Of a stretch of DNA of 64,000 nt, positions 52,665 to 61,143 are shown one piece after another. Origin of the DNA: DATBAX01 sp963762965 (GTDB lineage: Bacteria > Acidobacteriota > Terriglobia > Terriglobales > Acidobacteriaceae); contig CAVXME010000001.1 in the NCBI GenBank assembly GCA_963762965.1, positions 372,001 through 436,000 on the forward strand, in the 5' to 3' direction. How positions within the stretch are numbered: the stretch's first letter is position 1; each line of letters begins with the position of its first letter. The translations under genes and the position numbers were made by a program. The notes under the pieces are model-generated. The model searched no databases. It was not told the DNA's origin and was given only the letters and a program-made list of their open reading frames with translations.

Positions 52665-53657
52665 ATGCGGATCGGCATGGTAGGTCTCGGCAAGATGGGC
52701 GCGAACATGACGCGTCGCCTCATGCGCGGCGGTCACGAAGTCGTAGTCACGGACTTGAGCGCCGACAACGTGAAAAAAATGGCCAGCGAAGGTTCCATCG
52801 CGTCGGCTTCGCTCGACGACTTTGTCAGTAAACTCGGCAAGCCTCGCGTGGCCTGGCTGATGGTCCCCGCCGGCGGCCCCACCGAAAAAACCGTGCAGGC
52901 GCTCGCCCAAAGCTTCCAGGCCGGCGACATCCTCATCGACGGCGGCAATTCCTATTTCAAAGATGACGTCCGCCGCTCCCAGCAACTCAAAGACAAAGGC
53001 ATTCACTACGTGGACGTCGGCACCAGCGGCGGCGTCTGGGGCCTCGAACGCGGCTACTGCATGATGATTGGCGGCCCCAAGGAGACCGTGCAGTTGCTCG
53101 ACCCCATCTTCAAAACCCTCGCTCCCGGACGCGGCGACATTCCCCGGACTCCCGGCCGCGAAAAACTCCCCGGCACCGCCGAGGACGGCTACATCTACTG
53201 CGGCCCTTCCGGCGCCGGCCACTTCGTGAAGATGGTGCACAACGGCATCGAATACGGCATCATGCAGGCCTACGCCGAGGGCTTCGACATTTTCAAAAAC
53301 GCCACTAGCAAGGAAGTTCCCGAAGAACATCGCTACGACCTGAACTTGCCCGACATCGCCGAAGTCTGGCGCCGGGGCAGCGTGGTCAGTTCCTGGCTGC
53401 TCGATCTCACGGCCATGGCGCTGGCCGAAAATCCCACGCTCTCCGAATACACTGGCTTTGTCGAGGATTCCGGCGAAGGCCGCTGGACCATTCAGGCCGC
53501 GATCGACGAAGCCGTGCCTGTGGACGTCCTCTCCGCCGCGCTCTTCGTTCGCTTCCGTTCGCGGCAGGAGCATACCTTCGCGGAAAAAATGCTTTCCGCC
53601 ATGCGGCAGAAATTTGGCGGTCACATTGAACTCACGGCGGATAAAAAGACAGCGTAG
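52665..53657 (+). CDS. gnd: 6-phosphogluconate dehydrogenase (decarboxylating), short type
   Basis: The 330-residue enzyme oxidises 6-phosphogluconate to ribulose-5-phosphate with release of CO2. MRIGMVGLGKMGANMTRRLM is the nucleotide-binding site, IDGGNSYFKDDVRRSQQLKD follows, DVGTSGGVWGLERGYCMMIG is typical of the short NAD-preferring GndA-type, and GPSGAGHFVKMVHNGIEYGI carries the catalytic Lys and the HNGIEY segment. AAGGAG lies 7 bases upstream of the start. Family members are shorter than E. coli Gnd (about 470), so the length is normal for this type. Confidence 0.94.
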   Translation: MRIGMVGLGKMGANMTRRLMRGGHEVVVTDLSADNVKKMASEGSIASASLDDFVSKLGKPRVAWLMVPAGGPTEKTVQALAQSFQAGDILIDGGNSYFKDDVRRSQQLKDKGIHYVDVGTSGGVWGLERGYCMMIGGPKETVQLLDPIFKTLAPGRGDIPRTPGREKLPGTAEDGYIYCGPSGAGHFVKMVHNGIEYGIMQAYAEGFDIFKNATSKEVPEEHRYDLNLPDIAEVWRRGSVVSSWLLDLTAMALAENPTLSEYTGFVEDSGEGRWTIQAAIDEAVPVDVLSAALFVRFRSRQEHTFAEKMLSAMRQKFGGHIELTADKKTA

Positions 53658-53706
53658 AAATCACGCTGCTGTATCATCGCGACTACCGTTTCAATATTCT
53701 TAGCGC

Positions 53707-53781
53707 TAAAGATCAAAGATCGAAATATCAACGATCTAAAAGATCAAAGATCTAAAGATCAAAGATTAACGATAAAGATTA
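53707..53781. repeat. AT-rich GATC-containing short repeats before zwf
   Basis: The 75-base stretch contains five or more copies of AAAGATC and close variants (ATAAAGATT, AACGATC). It sits directly before the zwf start, whose ribosome-binding site follows at GGACGAAGAG. It could arise from slipped-strand copying and might affect expression. Confidence 0.65.
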
Positions 53782-53793
53782 GGACGAAGAGTC

Positions 53794-55323
53794 ATGTCAC
53801 AAGCCGAATCCACGCCGCGCCGCCCCGGAAGACCCGCCGACCCCTGTGTGATGGTCATCTTCGGGGCCGCCGGCGACTTGACCCGCCGCAAGCTCATCCC
53901 TGCGCTGTATAACCTGGCCAAAGCCGAATTGCTCTCTCGTGAGTTCGCCATTGTCGGCATTGCCCGCGGCGCCATGTCCACCGACGACTTCCGCAACAAA
54001 GTTTCCCAGGACATCAAGCAATTTGCCGGTTCGGAAGTCGATCCCGATATCTGGGAATGGTTCACTCGCCGCCTCTACTACATAACGGGTGAGTTCAACG
54101 ACAAAGAGCTCTATCCGAAATTGAAGGATTTTCTGGCGAAGGTCAACACCGACCATTCCACGCATAACAACTTTTTCTTCTATCTGGCCACCGCTTCCGA
54201 TTTTTTTGCCCCCATCGTCGAGCAACTGTCGGCCGTCGGCCTCATGGAAGAAGCCAACAATCACTGGCGTCGTGTGATTGTTGAAAAACCTTTCGGGCGC
54301 GACCTCGAATCCGCCAAAGCGCTGAACACGCAATTGCTGAAGGTCGCCGAAGAAAAGCAGATCTACCGCATCGATCATTACCTGGGCAAGGAAACCGTCC
54401 AGAACATTTTGGCCTTCCGCTTCGCCAACGGAATCTTTGAGCCCATCTGGAACCGCCGCTATATAGACCACGTACAAATCTCCGTGGCGGAAACCGTGGG
54501 CGTGGAATCGCGCGGCAGCTATTACGACCAGGCCGGCGCTTTGCGCGACATGGTGCCCAACCACATCATGCAGCTCATTAGCTTGACTGCGATGGAGCCG
54601 CCTATCTCGTTTGGGGCCAACGCCGTGCGCGACGAGCAGGCAAAAATTCTCCACGCCATTCAGCCTTTTGCTGCCGAGGAAGTGCTCACAGAAACCGTGC
54701 GCGGGCAATATGGCGACGGCACGGTGGAAGGCAGACACGTGCCCGCGTATCGCAGTGAAAGCGATGTCCCTCCCGATTCCAAGACCGAAACCTTTGTGGC
54801 CATGAAGCTGGCCATCGACAATTGGCGATGGGCCGGCGTCCCGTTCTATCTGCGCACGGGAAAATGCCTGCCCGCGCAGAACACTCATATCGTGATCCAG
54901 TTCCGGCGCGCTCCTTTTGTCCTGTTCCGCGATACCGAGGTCGAAACTCTCATGCCCAACCAGTTGGTGCTGCACATCCAGCCGGAAGAAGGCATTTCCT
55001 TGCGCTTTGCCGCCAAAATGCCAGGGGCAGTCATGCATCTCGGCGCGGTGGACATGAATTTCAACTATGCCGATTACTTCGGCACCACGCCCAGCACCGG
55101 CTACGAACGCCTGCTGCACGATTGCATGATCGGCGACCAGACTCTCTTCCAGCGTGCCGACATGGTCGAAGCCGGCTGGTGCGTGGTCAGTCCCGTACTC
55201 GATGTCTGGAAAGCGCTTCCGCCCCGCTATTTCCCCAACTACGCGGCCGGGACCTGGGGCCCGAAAGAAGCCGACGAACTGCTGGAACGCGACGGACGAC
55301 ACTGGAGGAACTTCGAGAAATGA
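53794..55323 (+). CDS. zwf: glucose-6-phosphate 1-dehydrogenase
   Basis: The 509-residue enzyme makes 6-phosphogluconolactone from glucose-6-phosphate with NADP. MVIFGAAGDLTRRKLIPALY is the nucleotide-binding site, VIVEKPFGRDLESAKALNTQ and RIDHYLGKETVQNILAFRFA carry the catalytic signature, and ISVAETVGVESRGSYYDQAG follows. Length is normal. Its stop overlaps the ATG of glk by four bases (ATGA). Confidence 0.97.
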   Translation: MSQAESTPRRPGRPADPCVMVIFGAAGDLTRRKLIPALYNLAKAELLSREFAIVGIARGAMSTDDFRNKVSQDIKQFAGSEVDPDIWEWFTRRLYYITGEFNDKELYPKLKDFLAKVNTDHSTHNNFFFYLATASDFFAPIVEQLSAVGLMEEANNHWRRVIVEKPFGRDLESAKALNTQLLKVAEEKQIYRIDHYLGKETVQNILAFRFANGIFEPIWNRRYIDHVQISVAETVGVESRGSYYDQAGALRDMVPNHIMQLISLTAMEPPISFGANAVRDEQAKILHAIQPFAAEEVLTETVRGQYGDGTVEGRHVPAYRSESDVPPDSKTETFVAMKLAIDNWRWAGVPFYLRTGKCLPAQNTHIVIQFRRAPFVLFRDTEVETLMPNQLVLHIQPEEGISLRFAAKMPGAVMHLGAVDMNFNYADYFGTTPSTGYERLLHDCMIGDQTLFQRADMVEAGWCVVSPVLDVWKALPPRYFPNYAAGTWGPKEADELLERDGRHWRNFEK

Positions 55324-56303
55324 TTTTGGCAGGCGATATCGGCGGCACCAATGCCAGGCTCGCGTTCTTTGATTTTCTGGACGGCCACTTCAATTTGGTC
55401 GCCGCCTCCATTTTTCCCAGCCGCGACTACTCCGGTCTGGACAAAATCGTCACCGAATTTGTTGGCTCTTCCAACGTCCATCCTGAAACCGCCTGCTTTG
55501 GTGTTGCCGGTCCGGTGCGCGATGGCAAGGTGGAAACCTCCAATCTGCCCTGGATCGTCGAGTCCCAGCGACTGGCCGACGAACTCAAAATCGACAAAGC
55601 TGTGCTCATCAACGATCTCGAAGCCACCGCCTGGGGAATTGCCGCGCTGGCCGCCAAGGACGTGGTCACACTCAACCAGGTTAAAGAGCCTGCCATCGGC
55701 AATCAGGCCGTGATCGCTGCCGGCACCTGGCTTGGGCGAAGCCGGGACTGTATTGGGACGGCATCGCAGTACCATATTTTTGCCACCGAAGGCGGCCACA
55801 CCGATTTCGGCCCGCGCAATGATCTGGAAGTCGAGCTGTTCTGCTACCTGCACAAACGATTTGGTCATGTCAGCTCGGAACGCATTTTGTCCGGTCCCGG
55901 CCTGGTCAACGTCTATAGCTTCCTGCGGGATACTAGGCGCGGATCTGAGCAACAATGGCTGCTTGACGAAATGGCGCATGACGATCCGGCCGCCGCCATC
56001 TCCCGCGCCGGACTTGAAGGCAAAGACGCATTGAGTGAGCAGGCCCTCGACATCTTCGTTTCCGTGTATGGCGCCGAAGCCGGCAATCTCGCTCTCAAAA
56101 CCAAGTCGACCGGCGGACTGTACGTGGCCGGCGGCATCGCCCCCAAACTGCTGCCAAAATTGTCCGGGCCGTTGTTCATGAACGCCTTCCTCGAAAAGGG
56201 GCGCATGCGGCCATTGATGGAGACCATGCCGGTTCACATCATCACCAACGATAAGCTGGCCCTGCTGGGCGCGGCCCGCTGCGCGGTCACGCCCGCAGCC
56301 TAG
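55320..56303 (+). CDS. glk: glucokinase (ROK-independent Glk family), with locally altered frame
   Basis: The 327-residue protein phosphorylates glucose. MILAGDIGGTNARLAFFDFL is the N-terminal nucleotide loop, ETACFGVAGPVRDGKVETSN and INDLEATAWGIAAL follow, and ATEGGHTDFGPRNDLEVELF is the conserved segment with the catalytic region. Between them residues 137-154 read WLGRSRDCIGTASQYHIF instead of the expected GTGLGEAGLYWDG-type loop. That expected loop is recovered if single bases at 55728, 55747 and in the T run 55777-55781 are removed. The three shifts cancel, so the frame ends intact. As written the enzyme would lack the glycine loop that binds phosphate. Confidence 0.88.
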   Translation: MILAGDIGGTNARLAFFDFLDGHFNLVAASIFPSRDYSGLDKIVTEFVGSSNVHPETACFGVAGPVRDGKVETSNLPWIVESQRLADELKIDKAVLINDLEATAWGIAALAAKDVVTLNQVKEPAIGNQAVIAAGTWLGRSRDCIGTASQYHIFATEGGHTDFGPRNDLEVELFCYLHKRFGHVSSERILSGPGLVNVYSFLRDTRRGSEQQWLLDEMAHDDPAAAISRAGLEGKDALSEQALDIFVSVYGAEAGNLALKTKSTGGLYVAGGIAPKLLPKLSGPLFMNAFLEKGRMRPLMETMPVHIITNDKLALLGAARCAVTPAA

Positions 56304-56311
56304 GACTTCGC

Positions 56312-57064
56312 GTGAGCAACCCTCAACCTGAAATTCGCATAGTGGACACACCCGCGGATTTGTTCCAGGCTGCGGCAGCCCAATTTGTTGCTTTAGCGAA
56401 TCAGGCCATTGCCGCGCGCGGCAAGTTCAGCGTTGCACTTTCCGGCGGTTCGACGCCGAAAGCCATGTTCGCCCTGCTGGCCTCCGGTTCCATTCCCAAC
56501 ATTCCCTGGGACAAGATTTTTTTCTTCTGGAGCGATGAGCGGCACGTTCCGCCGGACGATCCCGAAAGCAACTTCCGCATGGCCAATGAAGCCATGTTGT
56601 CCAGGGTCCCGGTGCCCCCAGCCAACATCTTCCGGGTTCATGCCGAAGAAAAAGACGCGGACGCCGCCGCCCGCGAGTACGAACAAACCATCCGCAAGTT
56701 TTTCGCCCTGCGCCCCGGCGAGTTCCCCCGCTTTGATCTGACTTTGCTCGGCCTCGGCCCCGACGGACATACCGCTTCTCTGTTCCCCGGCTCAACCGGC
56801 CTCAAAGAACAGTCGCGGCTGGTGATCGCCAACTGGGTGGAGAAGTTCAAGACCGACCGCATCACCTTCACCTACCCGGTGCTGAATCATTCCGCTTGCG
56901 TCATGTTTCTGGTCAGTGGCGTGGACAAAGCCCCAATTCTTCATGAAGTTCTGGAAAATCCTGCAAGCGGATTGCCCGCGCAGCAAGTTTGCAACACCGA
57001 TGGCAGGCTCATCTGGCTGCTGGATAAGGCTGCCGCCAGTGACCTGACTCGAAAGACTGCGTAA
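56312..57064 (+). CDS. pgl: 6-phosphogluconolactonase
   Basis: The 250-residue enzyme hydrolyses 6-phosphogluconolactone. VALSGGSTPKAMFALL, FFFWSDERHVPPDDPESNFR and LTLLGLGPDGHTASLFPGST are the signatures of the DevB/SOL family. It uses a GTG start 9 bases after the glk stop and completes the oxidative branch with zwf and gnd. A candidate 6S RNA lies downstream. Confidence 0.95.
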   Translation: MSNPQPEIRIVDTPADLFQAAAAQFVALANQAIAARGKFSVALSGGSTPKAMFALLASGSIPNIPWDKIFFFWSDERHVPPDDPESNFRMANEAMLSRVPVPPANIFRVHAEEKDADAAAREYEQTIRKFFALRPGEFPRFDLTLLGLGPDGHTASLFPGSTGLKEQSRLVIANWVEKFKTDRITFTYPVLNHSACVMFLVSGVDKAPILHEVLENPASGLPAQQVCNTDGRLIWLLDKAAASDLTRKTA

Positions 57065-57120
57065 CGGACACGCCGCCCGTTTGTTTTCATAATCTTATCT
57101 GCAAGTTATTGATAATTCGT

Positions 57121-57355
57121 CGGCGATTCCCAAAATAGTCGGTCCGGATGCCGATCCATGGCTCACGTAAAATGCGCGCAGAGAGGCCTAGGAAGCTCCA
57201 CAAGCTCGATCAGTGGTTGGGGACAGGGAAAAGCCCACCTCCCGTCTCAGCGAGGCTTAAATCGTCACCTACGCGATTATTATCTTTCAGCTATTTCGTT
57301 CCAGAACGGGAAGGGCATGACGTTCAGTTGTGCCGTTAAGCTATTGGAATCTGTG
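57121..57355 (+). ncRNA. ssrS: candidate 6S RNA
   Basis: The 328-bp gap after pgl holds no convincing gene but folds in 6S style. GATTCC and AATAG (57125-57130, 57134-57138) pair with CTATT and GGAATC (57341-57351) as a closing stem of about 227 bases span. AAGCTC (57202-57207) pairs with GAGGCTT (57252-57258), enclosing GAC-A-GGG paired with CCCGTC as an apical hairpin, with a large open middle. A small hairpin CGTTCCAGAACG lies in the 3' side of the bubble, where E. coli 6S also has one. GAGGCTTAAA resembles the 6S segment AGCCUUAAAA. An AT-rich tract precedes it. Identity is inferred from fold only. Confidence 0.45.
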
Positions 57356-57392
57356 AACGCGCTTTTAGCGCCTGCGGTCGTCGCGCAAAAGG

Positions 57393-58229
57393 CTAGAACA
57401 CCGGCACCAGATTGTGCTTCTTCTGGTACATCTTGCGGTCCACCGCTCGCAGGACATCTTCGAAATCGCTGCCCGTGACATAGGGCGCGAGTCCCCAGGT
57501 AAAAGCGAGTTCGTAGGGTTTGTGGCTATCCGAGTTCCATTCCTTCACCGCCCAGAGCAAGCGCTGGATCGGCGAATCGGCCTGGGCTTCATTGGTGTCC
57601 GGCATAACGATCAGGAATTCATCGCCCCCGTGGCGGAAAGCCACATCGCCACCGCGGAAGATGTTTCTCAGGATGCGGGCAAAATCCACCAGCACCTGGT
57701 TCCCTTCCAGGTTGCCGAACTTGGCATTGATGGCGCGGAAGCCGTCGATGTCGATGGTCATAAAGGTAAGATCGCTGCCCAGGCGATTGGCGCGGGCCAC
57801 TTCTCGCGGAATCAGTTCGTTCAAGGCCCGCCGGTTCAACAGTTGGGTCAGCGGATCCACCAGAGACAGGCTCTCCAGGCGCTCGTTCAGCACCAGTTCG
57901 CCGATCAAGGCCCGGCGAGTTGTGTTCAGAGCGACCTTTTGTGTCAGGAGATAGATATTGCAAAGCAGGACCAGCGAGATCAATCCGAAGAAAAGCTGTG
58001 GCAAATAAGCATGTTCCGCACGAATCACGCGCTGCGCCCAAATCACATTGGGAAGTAACAAAGCCATCATGCCGGCGGTGAGGACAATGATCACCAGAAT
58101 GCCGATGGACCAAAGCTGCAAATCGCGGCCGGAAATCTCCTGAATTTGTTTTTGGATCTCGTCCGCGCGCGCCAGCATGGAGGGCGGCATGGCCCGATCT
58201 TCCCCGGATTGCGGCATTTTCCCTCCCAT
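57393..58229 (-). CDS. membrane diguanylate cyclase (GGDEF)
   Basis: This 278-residue protein has a short N-terminal part, two membrane helices (about 42-62 and 76-96, IGILVIIVLTAGMMALLLPN and LFFGLISLVLLCNIYLLTQK) and a C-terminal GGDEF domain. DPLTQLLNRRALNELIPREV begins the domain, and FRHGGDEFLIVMPDTNEAQ holds an intact GGDEF motif, so it should make c-di-GMP from GTP. The segment DIDGFRAINAKFG has Ala where an Asp is usual. An I-site RxxD is not seen where expected. It could serve the PilZ proteins of this region. Confidence 0.9.
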   Translation of the reverse strand: MGGKMPQSGEDRAMPPSMLARADEIQKQIQEISGRDLQLWSIGILVIIVLTAGMMALLLPNVIWAQRVIRAEHAYLPQLFFGLISLVLLCNIYLLTQKVALNTTRRALIGELVLNERLESLSLVDPLTQLLNRRALNELIPREVARANRLGSDLTFMTIDIDGFRAINAKFGNLEGNQVLVDFARILRNIFRGGDVAFRHGGDEFLIVMPDTNEAQADSPIQRLLWAVKEWNSDSHKPYELAFTWGLAPYVTGSDFEDVLRAVDRKMYQKKHNLVPVF

Positions 58230-58345
58230 CCCGGACGCACCCGTCCGCGAACACTAGCCCAGTTAATTTTTACTGCAAACCAGGGTTGGGTGAGGCGGGA
58301 AGTTAGGGTCTGCGGTTACGGTGGTAATCTATTGAAAAGGGAGGA

Positions 58346-58753
58346 TCAGGCGCAGGTGTCGCGCCAGTCGCCGATTTCCTTCAAGCCTTCGCTGCGGGTT
58401 TGCTCGAATAGACGTACCAAGTGGCGGGAATGCTCAAATTCGTGAATGTCGGCCCAGACTTCGGCGCGCCAGGCTTCATCGTGGATGGCGGACTCGCCGC
58501 AGGTGGCGCAGCGGGTATGGAGTTTGCGAACCATCTGCACCGGGATGGGAGCGGCGGGCAACTCAATGAAAATGCAGCGGACTTCCTGGATATCGTCGTT
58601 ATCGCCGATCACGTGCTCATAGCGCAGCAGGAAGCCAAACCCTAGTTTCCGGGCCTCTTTTTCGGCTTCGGCGCGAGTGTGGAACGGGCCGTACTCGGCG
58701 CGCAACTGTTCAGTGGAATCGCACGCCATCCAGAAAAATTCCTTGTAAGCCAT
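58346..58753 (-). CDS. hypothetical protein
   Basis: I do not recognise this 135-residue cytoplasmic protein. The N-terminus MAYKEFFWMACDSTEQLRAE and the helix TRAEAEKEARKLGFGFLLRY suggest a compact alpha/beta fold. CATCGESAIHDEAWRAEVWA contains a CxxC pair that could bind a metal. The neighbours are GGDEF and PilZ genes, but no link is evident. Confidence 0.6.
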   Translation of the reverse strand: MAYKEFFWMACDSTEQLRAEYGPFHTRAEAEKEARKLGFGFLLRYEHVIGDNDDIQEVRCIFIELPAAPIPVQMVRKLHTRCATCGESAIHDEAWRAEVWADIHEFEHSRHLVRLFEQTRSEGLKEIGDWRDTCA

Positions 58754-59117
58754 ACCTGCCTCATCATCCCTGGGAAAAATGGAAACTATACACCAAGCCG
58801 GGCGCGAATGCAGAACTCCCCGCGATCATGCCCGGAAGCATCTAGGGTCGCACATTTAGTGGAGCAATTGGGATGCCGTAACCTCCAGTAATCCAGCGGC
58901 TAAACCCTTGCCTGGGTGGGGGTTTGCATCCGAAAAGGTCCTGGAGGCGAGCGCGCTGCAAGCATTTGCAGCGTTTTTCCCTTTCCCAGGGTCTGGCGCC
59001 CATGATGGAACCCTGGGTTCCCCCAGGCTTTCCACTGTTGAGCGGATTGGTCGAGTGGAGTAACCTGCATAGCATCTTGTCATCCTAAGACTCCTCCCGG
59101 CGGAGCGAGGGATTCTG
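58754..59117. other. 364-bp gap without a recognisable gene
   Basis: I see no convincing coding region. A GC-rich inverted stretch (CCCAGGGTCTGGCGCC and GGAACCCTGGGTTCCCCCAGGC, about 58985-59032) could form a hairpin. A GAGGG near 59107 is the ribosome site of the next gene. Confidence 0.5.
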
Positions 59118-59783
59118 TTGAACACGGGCAAACGCTGCGAGCCTCGCAAAGAAGTCGAAGTGGCGGTGCGTATTTTTGGCACTGACAGCAACGGCAAGAT
59201 TTTCTCCGAAAAGGCCTCTACCGTGAACGTCAGCCGGCAGGGGGCCGCGTTGCGCGGGGTGCAGGCCCAACTCAAGCTGGACGAGATCGTTGGCCTCTCC
59301 TACGCTGCGAACAAAGTTCATTTCCGGGTGAAGTGGGTGGGCGAACCGGGCACGCCCAAAGCCGGACAGGTGGGTCTGCTGAATATTTCTCCGGAAAAAC
59401 CTCTGTGGGACTTCCCGGTTCCGCTGAACCGAGTGGACGAATTCCGCCAGGAGGCACGCAAGGGGCCCGACCGCCGCAAACATCCGCGGCTAAAGATTTC
59501 GGCCTCGGTGGAGATTCACCCTTTGGCGGGCGCTCCGATTTGGGGAAAAACCGTGGATCTGGGCCTGGGTGGATGCTTTATCGAAATGGCGATCCCGCTG
59601 AGGAAGGCCGAGAAGATCAAGCTGGGCATTTGGATTGAGCAAACCAAGTTGTGGGCGCATGGAGTCATTGTGACCAGCACCCCGGGATTTGGCATTGGCA
59701 TCAAGTTCACGGAAATTTCGGACGCGGACGCCGAACGACTGAGCAAGTATCTCAAGAGCATCATTCGCGTTCCGAACAAGTAG
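59118..59783 (+). CDS. tandem PilZ-like domain protein
   Basis: This 221-residue protein starts with TTG, preceded by GAGGG with good spacing. Residues about 8-105 look like a first PilZ-like domain (RCEPRKEVEVAVRIFG, TVNVSRQGAALRGVQAQLKL), and residues about 118-215 a second (PDRRKHPRLKISASVEIHP, VDLGLGGCFIEMAIPLRK, GIGIKFTEISDADAERLSK). The RxxxR arginines (RRKHPRL) are clear in the second. A double PilZ may bind c-di-GMP cooperatively. Its 3' end overlaps the convergent LuxR-like gene by 23 bp. Confidence 0.78.
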   Translation: MNTGKRCEPRKEVEVAVRIFGTDSNGKIFSEKASTVNVSRQGAALRGVQAQLKLDEIVGLSYAANKVHFRVKWVGEPGTPKAGQVGLLNISPEKPLWDFPVPLNRVDEFRQEARKGPDRRKHPRLKISASVEIHPLAGAPIWGKTVDLGLGGCFIEMAIPLRKAEKIKLGIWIEQTKLWAHGVIVTSTPGFGIGIKFTEISDADAERLSKYLKSIIRVPNK

Positions 59784-60051
59784 CTCCCGCCACGGCGGAC
59801 AAGGTTGATGATCGGCCTGGCACCGACGGCGTGAATTCGGCCCGCCACTGCGCGCCCCCATGACCCGCCACATAGAGCGCCAGTTCCAGGCGGCTCCAGA
59901 CTCCCAGTTTATCGAAGGTGGTGCGCAGATAATTTTTGATCACCTGCTCGGTGGTGCCGATGGCAATGGCAATCTCGCGGTTGGTGAGACCTTCCCAGAC
60001 CAGGACGGCGACGTGCACTTCTTTTTCGGTTAGCCGGTCGCACGGAGGCAT
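59761..60051 (-). CDS. orphan LuxR/GerE-type HTH protein
   Basis: This is a 96-residue protein consisting of a single LuxR-type helix-turn-helix (residues about 5-65): LTEKEVHVAVLVWEGLTNRE and IAIAIGTTEQVIKNYLRTTF. No receiver or ligand domain is present. The C-terminal 30 residues are variable. Its start overlaps the end of a similar gene by 22 bp on the same strand. Short HTH-only proteins often need a partner or act as direct repressors. Confidence 0.8.
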   Translation of the reverse strand: MPPCDRLTEKEVHVAVLVWEGLTNREIAIAIGTTEQVIKNYLRTTFDKLGVWSRLELALYVAGHGGAQWRAEFTPSVPGRSSTLSAVAGATCSERE

Positions 60052-60278
60052 GATTCCACCTGTTCCTTTTCTTTTTGGAACATGGCCGTCGCCAGCTTCA
60101 CGCGCTTGCGGCCATCGCGAATGCCGGCCCGCAGAAACAGCGTGCGCAGATGCTGCTTCACGGTGCGGGGACTGATTTTCAATTGCACGGCGATTTCTTT
60201 ATTGCTGCAACCTTGCACCAGCAGTTGGAGAACTTGGGCATCGCGCGGGGTGATTTTGATGTCGCTGAGATTGTTCAT
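60030..60278 (-). CDS. orphan LuxR/GerE-type HTH protein
   Basis: This 82-residue protein is also a single LuxR-type helix-turn-helix (residues about 8-65): ITPRDAQVLQLLVQGCSNKE and IAVQLKISPRTVKQHLRTLF. It is a paralogue of the protein following it and overlaps it by 22 bp, so the pair is co-translated. The pair lies divergent from the two-component genes and may act with them. Confidence 0.82.
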   Translation of the reverse strand: MNNLSDIKITPRDAQVLQLLVQGCSNKEIAVQLKISPRTVKQHLRTLFLRAGIRDGRKRVKLATAMFQKEKEQVESCLRATG

Positions 60279-60470
60279 CGCTTCCTCGTGGACTTATGAA
60301 GCAAGTGGTTCGCCAAAGCTTCGCCGCAGACACCAAAGGGACGAAGCCCTTTGTCTGCCGCACCAGGAGACGATCCCATTGGGAAGTGGAGAATGCGGAG
60401 AGGGCCAGTTGTGGGATAAGCTGTCCCATAACGGGATGCGAAATTTCAGGGAGTTGCGTCAGGTCGAACC

Positions 60471-61142
60471 GTGCGCGTACTGATTATCGAAGACGAACCC
60501 CGGCTGGCGGAAAACATCGCGCGCAGTTTGCGCGAGAGCGCGGGCTATGCCGTCGATATCGCCCCGGACGGGCAAGAAGGATTGTTTCTGGCGCAATCCA
60601 ATTCCTACGACGCCATCCTGCTGGATCTCATGCTGCCGCACCTGAACGGCATGCAACTGCTCACCCAGATTCGCAAAGCGGGACAGCAAACCCCGGTGCT
60701 GGTGGTGACGGCGCGGGATGACAAGGAATCGGTGGTCGCGCTGCTGAACGCCGGGGCCGACGATTATCTGACCAAACCTTTTGACCTGGGAGAACTGCTG
60801 GCGCGCAGCAAGGCCCTGGTGCGGCGCGGAAAAGGGCAACCTTCGCCGGTGCTGACCATCAGCGATCTGGAATTAAACACCTTGAACCGCACCGTCCAGC
60901 GAGCGGGGAAGCAGATTGTGCTGACCGGGATGGAGTACCGGGTGCTGGAATATCTGGCGCATCGGCCGCGGGCGGTGATCTCGAAAACGGAATTGCTGGA
61001 ACATCTCTACGACTACAACTGGGAAAAATTCAGCAATGTGATCGAAGTGTATATCTCGGGTTTGCGGCGAAAGCTGGACCACGCTTCGTCCCGCCCATTG
61101 ATTCACACCATTCGCGGGCAAGGATACATCCTGCAAGATTGA
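60471..61142 (+). CDS. OmpR-family response regulator
   Basis: The 223-residue protein uses a GTG start. Residues 1-115 are a receiver with E7/D8, phosphoacceptor D52 in ILLDLMLPHLNGMQLL, and LTKPFDLGELLARSKALVRR. Residues about 125-220 are the winged-helix output domain (LTGMEYRVLEYLAHRPRAVI, VYISGLRRKLDHASSRPLIH, TIRGQGYILQD). It is one base away from the histidine kinase gene and forms a two-component system that probably controls the efflux gene downstream. Confidence 0.95.
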   Translation: MRVLIIEDEPRLAENIARSLRESAGYAVDIAPDGQEGLFLAQSNSYDAILLDLMLPHLNGMQLLTQIRKAGQQTPVLVVTARDDKESVVALLNAGADDYLTKPFDLGELLARSKALVRRGKGQPSPVLTISDLELNTLNRTVQRAGKQIVLTGMEYRVLEYLAHRPRAVISKTELLEHLYDYNWEKFSNVIEVYISGLRRKLDHASSRPLIHTIRGQGYILQD

Positions 61143-61143
61143 C

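Noticed and set aside
53797..55302. 501-residue open frame antisense to zwf
   Set aside because: It mirrors the conserved zwf frame, has no recognised domain, and is explained by codon bias of a GC-rich gene.
57158..57478. Open frames within the pgl to GGDEF gap
   Set aside because: They show no protein-like features and overlap the predicted RNA structure.
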